Source: Euphorbia lathyris (taxonomy: Eukaryota > Streptophyta > Magnoliopsida > Malpighiales > Euphorbiaceae). From it: a stretch of 64,000 nt of DNA. Positions 34,262 to 42,980 of this stretch are shown piece after piece; the stretch's first letter is position 1; each line of letters begins with the position of its first letter. The DNA lies in the NCBI RefSeq assembly GCF_963576675.1, contig NC_088915.1, positions 5,337,001 through 5,401,000 on the forward strand, in the 5' to 3' direction. Made by a program: the position numbers and the translations under genes. The notes under the pieces are model-generated. The model worked only from the letters and a program-made list of their open reading frames with translations. It was not told the origin of the DNA and made no database searches.

Positions 34262-34626
34262 ATCCATTCGCATGGGTGTTAAAAGACTTTTGGTGGAGTC
34301 TGACAATTTGGAGGCTATCAACAGGATTTCGGATAGACAGACTGTTTGTCTTAAGAGTCAGAATCTCATTAAAGCCATCTTGAGGCTTCGTCCTGCCTTC
34401 GATTCTCTTACCTTCTCCCATATTTATACGGAGCAAAACTGCGTGGCGGATCGCTTGGCAGCTGCTGGGCATGGAGGGATGTTAGGTGTTTCTACCCTTT
34501 CCGTTCCTCCTTCTTTTCTGTTACCTTCTCTTCTTGAGGATAGGATTGGGGTCAGTCTTCCTAGACTGATCCCGGATTAGGTTTTTGTTTGCTTGTTTTT
34601 TTCTTCCCTTCTTACCAAAAAAAATT
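34262..34626 (+). pseudogene. 5'-truncated LINE tail: C-terminal RNase H domain
   Basis: Frame reads GVKRLLVESDNLEAINRISD, then SQNLIKAILRLRPAFDSL, HIYTEQNCVADRLAAAGHG and ends VSLPRLIPD stop at 34578. This is the C-terminal half of the RNase H domain of plant L1-type LINEs (VESDN and the late VADRLA Asp are visible). A short A-rich end (ACCAAAAAAAATT) follows. It is a dead-on-arrival 5' truncation. Confidence 0.82.
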
Positions 34627-34885
34627 AAACGGGACAACTTTTTCGTTAAGAATTTAAAAATTTATGGCGTTTTTGTCCATTTTTTAATAATTGAAGTATC
34701 ATGAATACAATTAATTTTGTGATTAAAATGAACAATTTATTGTTTTTTAATCTTCTAATTCATTAATTTGACGTACATCCATTCTTTCTTCTCATTTAAT
34801 ACATGAAAAGGAAAGTCGGTCCTTTTGAAAAGCTTGTTTGTCTTGTCTTTTAGCAAGTTTTGTGTTCTCGTTTTATATTCCTATT

Positions 34886-35518
34886 AGGACTGTAACTGAG
34901 CCGAGCCGAGTCGAGTTTTGGCCTGTTCAAGTTCGGCTCGCTATCAAATTAACGAGCTTGAGTCCGAGCCGAGCTTGAGCTGAGCTTTGGCTTGCTCAAC
35001 GAGCTTGAGCCGAGCTTCGAGCTTGTTTCGAGTCCAAAATCCTCTTTTGGACTTGGTTCATTAAGAAAATTATCTAACCATGAATTGTTTGTGAGTAAAT
35101 TGTTAATTATATTTTTGAAGTTTGCTCGCAAATAACTCTTTAATTGTGTACATAAACAAGCTCACAAGCAAAGTTCGTGAATAAATAAACAAGATACTTA
35201 TAAATAGTTCGTCTATTACTCATTTATTATGTTTGTGAACGAACTCATCTAATAGCAAATGAAATAATATTAAGTTTAGATATTTGTCAACTAACACAAA
35301 ACTATCTAATTTTCTACAAAACTAAAATTTGTTCATAAATGTTCTAATCGAGCCTGCTCGCGAGCTTTCGAGCCGAGCTTTGGTCTGCTCAAGCTTGACT
35401 CATTTACGAACCGAGCCAGTAAATCGTGTTCACGAGCGGCTCGTTTATAAATCGAGCCGAGCTTTTATCAAGCCGATCACCGAGCTACTCATGAACGGCT
35501 ATATTAATTTACAGCCCT
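34886..35518. repeat. GAGC-rich MITE-like element
   Basis: Left end TTAGGACTGTAACTGAGCCG; right end (inverse) GGCTATATTAATTTACAGCC then CTAA. Many GAGCCGAGC and GAGCTTGAGC words near both ends and an AT-rich middle. No coding region. Confidence 0.55.
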
Positions 35519-35520
35519 AA

Positions 35521-35935
35521 CAGGGCGTTTGGTATTCTATTGGGATAGGGATAGGGATAAAGGTTGGGATAGGGATAGGGATAAGGATAAATGGTTTGGA
35601 TATGGATAAAAATATGATAGTCGAGAATTATTATTCAATGTTTGGTACGTGGGATAGGGATAGGGATAAAATAATACATTTTACTATTTTAACTCTATTT
35701 AAACTACATAACATTAATTTAAGGGATAATATGGACTTTTCCATCCTATTAAAATCGCAGGAGCTTATCCCACCTCCTTATACCACCCCCTCCTGGGTAT
35801 AGGATTTGAGGGATAAGAAGCTTATCTTTTATCCGTCTCACTCTTCTATCTTCCAAACAAACACGGAATAACTTATCTCGTGTTTTTTATCCCTATCCCA
35901 CCTCTTATATTCCTTCTAACAAACATTCCGTAATT
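35521..35935. repeat. GATAGGG-rich MITE-like element
   Basis: Starts AGGGCGTTTGGTATTCTATT and ends CCTTCTAACAAACATTCCG, loosely inverted. Near each end are runs of GGGATAGGGATA or its complement. A partial reverse copy lies at 39447-39700. Confidence 0.55.
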
Positions 35936-36208
35936 CCAATAACTTATTTAAGTAATCGGGTATATGTATATACGCATTCAAGTCTAAAGAAGAAGGAGAA
36001 TAGAGGTGTGACTTTAGAGGAAGGAGATTTGAATGGGGAATAGTTGGATTTGCGTTGGTGCTTGGCGGGGGGATTTGTTACTAACAAATTTGTAGAATTC
36101 CAGGTCATGTGTGAGATGTTGGCTTCCCTTTGGAAGCTTGGGAAGGGTGTTTACATGCGTGTTGCCAATTCGACCACGAGATTGATGCTTGACGTGTCCA
36201 GGAGAATG

Positions 36209-36645
36209 TAGACCTATCTATGGGTCGGGATGGACTGGATCCGGGTCGGATCTACCGAACTTTCATGTAAAAATACTCGGTCCAAACCCAGTCCAACCCA
36301 TTATTAATTTAGATGGGCTCGGCTTAAAAATCAAATCCCAAGTCCAATCCATATAAACCCATCTAAATATATATATATATATATATATATAATTTTTAAT
36401 TATAAAAATAAAATTTATATTTAAAATTAAATACTTAATATATAAATTAATAATTAATATTAATAGGCGAGCCGAATTGGACCGACTCGTGCTATTTTAT
36501 CAATTCCAAGCCTGCCCAAAAAATAGGCGGGCTTTAGCGGGCTTGGACCGGACTGGAGTTACGATCAATTTTCATTATTCAAGTCCGGTCTAAGGGACAC
36601 GAGTTTGGAGGGATCGGATGGGTATCCAGATCCGTGGACAAGTCT
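36209..36645. mobile_element. MULE-type MITE in LINE ORF1
   Basis: Perfect 9-bp target duplication AGGAGAATG at 36200-36208 and 36646-36654. Imperfect inverted ends: TAGACCTATCTATGGGTC at the left and GATCCGTGGACAAGTCT at the right. Holds an (AT)n run at ~36369-36392. No transposase. Confidence 0.85.
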
Positions 36646-36719
36646 AGGAGAATGGTATGTGGACCTTTAGTAACAAAATTCTGATAGTTCATGGAATAAC
36701 CTCGAATGAACTTCTTGTA

Positions 36720-36887
36720 GAGGTGACAATTTCTGACACGAAAACACGATTATAGAGCCAACCCGACTGACACGATACGATTGACAGGAAAATCATTTTT
36801 CTAGCATTTATAACATATAAAACCATATGGAACAAAAATATGAGATAACACGATTTTGACACGAAATACGAAATTGCCACCTTTTCA
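36720..36887. mobile_element. Small MITE in LINE ORF1
   Basis: Left end GAGGTGACAATTTCTGACAC, right end GACACGAAATACGAAATTG followed by CCACCT: inverted copies. The LINE reading resumes after it. The target duplication is not clear. Confidence 0.6.
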
Positions 36888-37971
36888 CTGTCTTATATTG
36901 ATGTGTGGATATATGTCTTCAATCTGCCTCATGGATTTATGTTAGAAAGGGTGACTACTGTTATCGAAAATTGCATGGGGGAATATTATTGCTTCCGATC
37001 CTAACAATTTCCAAGGCATTTGGAGGGAATTCATGTGTGATAGAGTTTCTCTTGATGTTAGGAAACCACTTCCAAAAAAGATGAAACTGAAGTGGTCGGC
37101 CGATGAATGGTTCTGGGTAGAGTTCAAATATCGAAGTGTTTCCATTTTATTTGTGGTCTCTTGGATCACACCGAATATTCATGCCCTAGAGTATATGAGT
37201 TTGTTGATGATGAAATAGAGAGACCATATAGTGCAAGTATGCTTGCTCAATTTGGCCGAAAGATGGTGAACAAAGGAGCTCGATGGCTAGTGACAGATGC
37301 AGGAATCATCGGAGGTGGTGGCGCGACAGTTACTAGCACTGATCAATTAACAGTTGGGGTTAGTAAAGTTCAAAAGGAAATAACTGCTAATAGTGGAGAA
37401 ATTATTAGGAGCACCTGACCCGTGTTAAATGGAGGACCTCCCATACATATTTTGCCATGTGTAATATGGACTCACGCATATTATAAGAGGACATACTATT
37501 TTAAATAGGTTAATTAATTTATTAGTCCCTATATTTTGACAAAACACACTGTTTAGTCCATGTATTTTCAAAAACACACGGTAAAGTCCCTAACGTTTTT
37601 CTCGGTGAACTGTTTAGTCCATGCTGTTAGACTCGCATGAAGATTCTGTTAGTCAATTTGGATTTGCGTTTTTTTTTTCCTTTCCTTTAAACTCTAATGC
37701 ATCTAAAATCAACTTTAAGTGTTATTCTTTTTGATTTTCTTCTTAATCGTTCAAATTCGTGAGCATTGGGTCTGTTCTTTTTCTTGTTCTCCATACAAAT
37801 AGCTTCTTCTTCTAAATTGGATTTCCTCTTCTGAAGTTTGAAGGTAAATAATAAATGGTAATTTAGTCATTTCTGAAGTCATAAACGGTAAAAAATCTAA
37901 CAAACAGACGGAATGACTAAACAGTTCACTGAGAAAAATGTTAGGGACTTTACCATGTGTTTTTGAAAATA

Positions 37972-38863
37972 CAGTTAAACCTCGATAAATAAATATTCGA
38001 TAAAGTAATAACCTCGATTATATAATAAATTCTTCCGGTCCCGACTTGGGCCAATGGACTAAAGTAATAACCTCGCTAAATGCATTAAGTAATAAAAAAA
38101 CATTTAAATCCTTAAGGGCCCAATGAAAATATAAAGTAATAATTATTAAATTACATACAAAATATATATATATACCAAAACCTTTTAATCAATCAACTAG
38201 AAGTCATTTCTTCTGAAAAAATGCATCTATAGTTGATTGTTTTTTCTTTCCACCTAAACCAAAATGAACATCATTCTTAACTTTTTGTAGTGCAAACACA
38301 ACTTCTGGTATATTTTGCTCATGTTGTAGCAAGTAGTTGTTTAAGGTGACCATTGCTTGAAAGGCCTCTTTTGACGATACATTTGCGACAACACAACTAT
38401 CATCTGGTTCTAGATCATTTCTATCATCATTGTTCATTATTGACTGGATAATTTCTTCGTCTATAAGCAATTCCATAACTGCATCATTCTTGCTAGGATA
38501 GTTCAAAAGATGTTCGACATCCATCACATTTTTATAGCATAAATTAGAAATGACATCACTTAATCATTGGACATCTTCATCTAATTGACCAACTTCTGGT
38601 TCAGGAATATTAGCATCTTCTGAACGAATCTTGCAATTATTTGATTGATTTGTAATTATACTAATGTGATAATTACAAATCAATCAAATAATATATTTCC
38701 TAAATAATATAATTACATATCTAATGAATATTTATCGATAAATGAATAATTTATTAATTTATCGATAAATGAATAATTTATTCATTTATCAATAAATAAA
38801 TAATCTCGTTTAATGAATATTTTTTTCCAATCCCAAGGATATGCATTTATAGAGGTTTTACTG
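37972..38863 (-). mobile_element. Pogo-like Tc1/mariner element, internally deleted, copy 1
   Basis: Inverted ends CAGTTAAACCTCGATAAAT and (inverse) CAGTAAAACCTCTATAAAT, flanked by TA on both sides (37970-37971, 38864-38865), the mariner/pogo target. The ends resemble the plant Emigrant/Lemi pogo family as I know it. It retains only the end of a transposase ORF. Confidence 0.85.
38204..38527 (-). CDS. C-terminal fragment of a pogo/CENP-B-like transposase (107 aa)
   Basis: Open frame beginning MMDVEHLLNYPSKNDAVMEL, acidic middle (NNDDRNDLEPDDSC), ending KKKQSTIDAFFQKK. The ending resembles the tail of plant pogo/CENP-B-like DDE transposases. Upstream the homologous frame (EPEVGQLDEDVQ) is closed by TGA, and the helix-turn-helix and DDE domain are gone. 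Nearly identical to the copy at 62419-62742. Not expected to be active; whether it is translated is unknown. Confidence 0.6.
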   Translation of the reverse strand: MMDVEHLLNYPSKNDAVMELLIDEEIIQSIMNNDDRNDLEPDDSCVVANVSSKEAFQAMVTLNNYLLQHEQNIPEVVFALQKVKNDVHFGLGGKKKQSTIDAFFQKK

Positions 38864-39446
38864 TACAGAGACTAAACAATGTGTTTTGTCAAAATATAGG
38901 GAATAATAAATTAATTACCCTTTTAAATATTAAGTGGGACCTCAATACACTTGTCCAAATATGAATTGAGGGTCTTCCAAGTGACGTGGAAGACTCGGTA
39001 CTTAATATAAGAACTCTTAATAGTGGGGTAGTTTGCTTAAAGGGTGAATAAGATCGTGGGGTCCAATTTGTGGTAGTAGGCAAAAATTAATGGGACCGAG
39101 GAAGGAAAGAATCAAAGTGAGGGTGTGATAGTGTAGTTCTTATATTAAGCATCGGGTTTTTCATGTCACTTGGAGGACCTCCAATTCACATTTGGATACA
39201 TGTATTGTGACCCGCTTAATAATTAAAATAGTGGGACCTATTATAATACGCGTGGATCCATGTTACACGTGACAAATATGTATGAAAGGTCCTCCATATT
39301 TGACATGAAAAACCGGATGTTTCCAATAATTTTTCGTGATAGTGTATGACTCTAAACGAATGAAGAAAAAGGTGGCAGAGGTTAAGGGGGATATGTTGGA
39401 TTCAAATAACCCAAATTCTTTGGGCTAAAAAAATGGCTTCAAACTG

Positions 39447-39700
39447 GTAATGTTGGACATGCTCCTATATCTTATATTCAAGAAGGAGGTGGTATAAGGA
39501 GGTGAGATAAGCTCCTGCGATTTTAATATGATGGAAAAATTCATCTTATCCTTCAAATTAATGTTATGTAGTTTAAATAAGGTTAAAATATATTAGTTTA
39601 TCCATATCGTTATCCCACATACCAAATATTGAATAATAATTTTCGGCTATCGTATTTTTATCCTTATCCCTATCTCAATAGAATTCCAAACGCCCTGAGA
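39447..39700. repeat. Partial reverse copy of the GATAGGG-type MITE
   Basis: Reverse complement of parts of 35521-35935: GAGGTGGTATAAGGAGGTG, TATCCTTATCCCTATCTC and GAATTCCAAACGCCCT at the end. Confidence 0.6.
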
Positions 39701-39960
39701 GTGTAAAATCGAGGGGATAACTATTGGCGCAATTAAAGGATCATTTGTTGTCCATAAAATGTGATTTAGTGAAGGGAATGTGACCCCATATGATTATAGG
39801 AGTTCAAGTTGAAGCATAAGGCTTATTTCGAAGTGTTTGGGTCTATAGAGGTTTATTGGAAGCAATGGGCAAAGACGCATTGGCTCAAGGGAGGGAATGC
39901 CAATATTAAAATTTTCCATTCTTTTGCCCCATGCATAAAAATACGTAACAAATTGGCAGG

Positions 39961-40958
39961 GGCGGATGTAGGGGTCAAAGGGGCATTTGCTTCCCCTTCA
40001 TCCCGAATAAAAAAAATAAAAAAAATTTAGCCCAAAACGACGTCGTTTTGGTTTCCCTCGAAATGACGCTGTTTTGGTTTTGTGGGTTTTTGATATAAAA
40101 AGAAGGATTAAGGTGCAAAAATATCCCTAACGTTTTGGGTCAGGAGAAATTTTACCCCTAACGTCTAAAATTGTGCAATTTTATCCCTATTGTTAGAAGT
40201 CAAGAGCAATTTTACCCCTAACGTTGATAAATTGGGTCAATTTGAGAAATAATTCATCAAACGGTCTTCTCGGTTATGAATCTTGTCATCTACACTTCAT
40301 ACATGCGTTATTTTATCAGTAACAAATCACAAACATATGTTGGGATGTGAAAAAAATATTAAGAATATATGTTGGGATGTGAAAAAAATATTAAGAATAT
40401 AATGTCTTTTGTACGAATTAGACAAAAAAAATTTAAGAAATCCACCGAATTTATAAATATTAATCTCCAATTTTATTATTAAATTACAAAAAACATTATA
40501 TCATTTTTTAAGAACAAATTGATATGCAATTGGTGCAAAATAAATAATAAAAAATGACTGTATTTTATGATAGTGTCTGAAATTGATCCAATTTATCAAC
40601 GTTAAAATTGCTCTTGGCTACAAATATTAGAGGTAAAATTGCATCATTGTAAACGTTAGGGATAAAATTGCTCCTGACCCAAAACGTTAGTGGTATTTTT
40701 GCACCTTAACTCTAAAAAGAAGCAGTATAGGTAGAGGCAGTAGATCATTTTCAAGCTATGACAGATCGTAGATGTCAATTGTCACCTCGTAATCGTCGAT
40801 CTACTTAGCACTAGAAGTTTTTTTTTTATTTTAAGATATTTTGTATCGAATAGCAATTATGTACTAAAGTATATTTTTTTCAATTAATGCTATTTTATCT
40901 AAAAAAAAAAATTTACATAAAGTTTTATCCCCCTCCCTCAAATCCCGATCCGCCACTG
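39961..40958. mobile_element. TIR element (CAGTGGCGGAT-type end) in LINE RT
   Basis: Left GGCGGATGTAGGGGTCAAAG; right (inverse) AATCCCGATCCGCCACTG. Flanked by a 12-bp direct repeat CAAATTGGCAGG at 39949-39960 and 40959-40970. Contains the MULE-type MITE 40106-40712 and no transposase. Confidence 0.8.
40106..40712. mobile_element. MULE-type MITE, best-preserved copy of its family
   Basis: Inverted ends GATTAAGGTGCAAAAATA and (inverse) TATTTTTGCACCTTAACTC, continuing inward with CGTTTTGGGTCAGGAG. Perfect 10-bp target duplication TAAAAAGAAG at 40096-40105 and 40713-40722. Fragments occur in the RTL upstream blocks (480-730, 3265-3500, 4910-5890) and at 20734-21307. Confidence 0.9.
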
Positions 40959-41040
40959 CAAATTGGCAGGCTTCATGACAACGATGGTCTTTAGAATGAT
41001 TGGGAAATGGATTTAGGCGAGGTCATGATGAATTATTTTT

Positions 41041-41928
41041 GGGTAATTAATTTATTAGTATCTATATTTTGACAAAATACACTGTTTAGTCCCTGTATTT
41101 TCAAAAACATATGGGAAGGTCTCTAACCTTTTTCCCAGTGAACTGTTTAGTCATTCCGTCTGTTTGTTAGATTTTTCACCGTTTATAAATTCGGAAATGA
41201 CTAAATTACCCTTTACTATTTACCTTCAAGTTTCAGAAGAGGAAATCCAATTTAGGGCCTGTTTGTTTTACCTACTGTTTGCTGTTGCTGTTTGTTGTTT
41301 ACTGTTACGGTTTTTTCTGTTTGCTGTTACGGTTTGCTGTTACTGTTTGCTGTTGCTGTTACGGTTTGCTGTTTGCTGTTGGAAAAAGCTGCTTTTCCAA
41401 AAAGCAGAGATTCTCTGCTTTTGTAAAAAGCTGCTTTTCGGGTGTAAAAGGCAAACATGAGATCACTAACCAAACACTTAATTCTGCTTTTCAATTGTAA
41501 AAGGCAAACAGGAGGTTACTAACCAAACACCTAAAACTCTCCCTTTTGAAATGAAAAGGCAAAAGGAGCCTGAAAAGGAGCAACCAAACACCCCCTTAGA
41601 ATAATAAACTATTTGTATGGAAAACAAGAAAAATGACAGATCCAATGCTTACGAATTTAAACGATTAAGAAGAGAATCAAGAAGAAGAACACTCAAAGTT
41701 GATTTCAGATGCAGCAGAATTTAAAGGAAATGAAAATAAAGGAAAAGAAGAACGCAAATCCAAATTGACTAACAGAATCTTCATGAGAGTCTAACGGCAG
41801 GGACTAAACAGTTCACCGAGAAAAACATTATCGAGAAAAGGGTTAGGAACTTTAGTGTGTGTTTTTTAAAATATAAGAACTAAACAGTGTGTTTTGTCAA
41901 AATATAGGGACTAATAAATTAATTACCC
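41041..41928. mobile_element. MULE-type MITE (same family as 37508-38920) in LINE RT
   Basis: Ends GGGTAATTAATTTATTAG and CTAATAAATTAATTACCC. Target repeats ATTATTTTT (41032-41040) and ATTATTTTA (41929-41937) match at 8 of 9. Long inverted arms around the GTTTAGTC words. Holds a Tourist-like MITE. Confidence 0.85.
41255..41595. mobile_element. Tourist-like (PIF/Harbinger) MITE nested in the MULE MITE
   Basis: Ends GGGCCTGTTTGTTTTACC and (inverse) CAACCAAACACCCCC, flanked by TTA at 41252-41254 and 41596-41598. The left part is an irregular TTTGCTGTTAC repeat (41274-41372), followed by a small hairpin GAAAAAGCTGC / AAAAAGCAG. Confidence 0.75.
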
Positions 41929-42518
41929 ATTATTTTAAGAAGCCTTTCCAATCGGCTAACAAATTTGATGGACATTGTTACATATGGGGAAGTCAAGTTG
42001 GAAATGTAAAAATATGACTCTAGATGTAAAGCTGCAATACCAGATGCTATGAGTCCTGCTTCCATTCATAATTTTTGGGATTTGGTGGGCGTGGATATGG
42101 TCAAATTTTTGTAGATATGGATTTGAGTCAGGATGTCTTCCCAGTGACTTGAATAACATGAATAGTCAACTGCTAAATACCGTTCTCAAATTATTTATCA
42201 CCGCTCCTTTTGGACTTTTTACCCTTCTCATAATTTTGATCAAAGACTGAAAATTCTCTCTCCAAAATCATAAACCCGAACAACAATAATTGAAATTATG
42301 AAAATAATTAATGTGTGACAATCCGAATCCCGAAAATGGATGATTACGAGTTGGAAGATTTACATCTTTTTATCAAAGAACTCATGAAAATAATACATAT
42401 TTTTCATGACGATTTTGCATTTTTCGTCACAAAAAATAGGAGAATTTTTCATTTTTCGTCACAAAAAATTGAATGATTTAGTAATTTTCGTCACTAAATT
42501 TTGTACGATTTTGCATAT

Positions 42519-42656
42519 TTCAAAATTTGGCCTAAACGGATGCGGCATACCGTCCGACCCATGGCAGGAACGGATGCTGTATCCGTTCCCGCCATGGGCA
42601 TCCGTTCCTACCATGGGTCGGGCGGTATGCCGCATCCGTTTAGGCCAAATTTTGAA
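42519..42656. repeat. Long hairpin (two ~57-bp arms)
   Basis: CAAAATTTGGCCTAAACGGA at 42519 is answered by TCCGTTTAGGCCAAATTTTG ending at 42656. The arms continue inward through GCGGCATACCG and CCATGG words with about 2 mismatches. The loop (~24 bases) repeats ATCCGTTCC and CCATGGG. Confidence 0.88.
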
Positions 42657-42763
42657 TTTTTTCTCAAAAAAAATTCCCCAATTTTGAAAAAAATTTTATG
42701 CCAATGGAAAATTTGTCCAATAGAGGCGGTGATAAGTAATTTAGGGACAATAAATAGCAAAAC

Positions 42764-42968
42764 TATGAAACAGATGATAGAAGGAAGAATCAATTTCTTG
42801 TATTTAACACCTTTATCAGTACAGGTTTATATACTGCCTTTAACATGACTAAAGTATGTTGACAGCAAAGCAAAATAATCTCGCCAAAACTAACCAATTC
42901 CTAACTACTTGTTAATAATAACAAAACTAATGTTTACTGCTTTAACAATTCATCTTGTAACTCCAACA
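42764..42968 (-). repeat. 3' LTR of the copia element
   Basis: Plus-strand ends TATGAAACAG...CTCCAACA; in element sense TGTTGGAG...TTTCATA. Follows the polypurine tract. Confidence 0.92.
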
Positions 42969-42980
42969 GCCCCTCCTCAA
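42969..42980 (-). other. Copia polypurine tract
   Basis: TTGAGGAGGGGC on the minus strand, directly before the 3' LTR; primes plus-strand DNA synthesis. It overlaps the TGA stop of the polyprotein (42977-42979). Confidence 0.85.

Larger units (their letters stand above)
36020..37420 (+). pseudogene. LINE ORF1 remains (DUF4283 and CCHC knuckle), interrupted
   Basis: Pieces in order: FVEFQVMCEMLASLWKLGKG (~36110), then after a MITE VCGPLVTKF (~36657), then after another MITE IDVWIYVFNLPHGFM (~36900), RVSLDVRKPLPKKMKLK (~37040) and FICGLLDHTEYSCP (37125-37166), a CX2CX4HX4C knuckle. This is the layout of plant L1-type LINE ORF1 (RNA-binding chaperone). At least one frameshift (near 37140) and several stops. 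The piece boundaries agree with 36209-36645 and ~36720-36887 being insertions. Confidence 0.8.
37508..38920. mobile_element. MULE-type MITE, itself split by a pogo-like element
   Basis: Ends GGTTAATTAATTTATTAGTC...AATAAATTAATTACCC, perfect 9-bp target duplication TTTTAAATA at 37499-37507 and 38921-38929. Long inverted arms (CACACTGTTTAGTCCATG; inverse GACTAAACAATGTGTTTTG). Same family as 41041-41928. About 519 bp without the pogo insertion. Confidence 0.88.
37420..39315. mobile_element. Foldback element, split by a MULE-type MITE
   Basis: Left arm CGTGTTAAATGGAGGACCTC and CATACATATTTTGCCATGTG; right arm (inverse) CACGTGACAAATATGTATG and GGTCCTCCATATTTGACATG. An inner inverted pair lies at ~38933-39010 and ~39130-39225 (ACTTAATATAAGAACT). 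Own sequence without the nested MITE is about 0.5 kb. Confidence 0.65.

Noticed and set aside
36369..36392. (AT)n run as a possible origin or regulatory element
   Set aside because: Simple dinucleotide repeat inside a MITE; nothing supports a function.
41164..41460. 98-aa Leu/Cys-rich ORF suggesting a membrane peptide
   Set aside because: Produced by the TTTGCTGTT-like repeats of a Tourist MITE.
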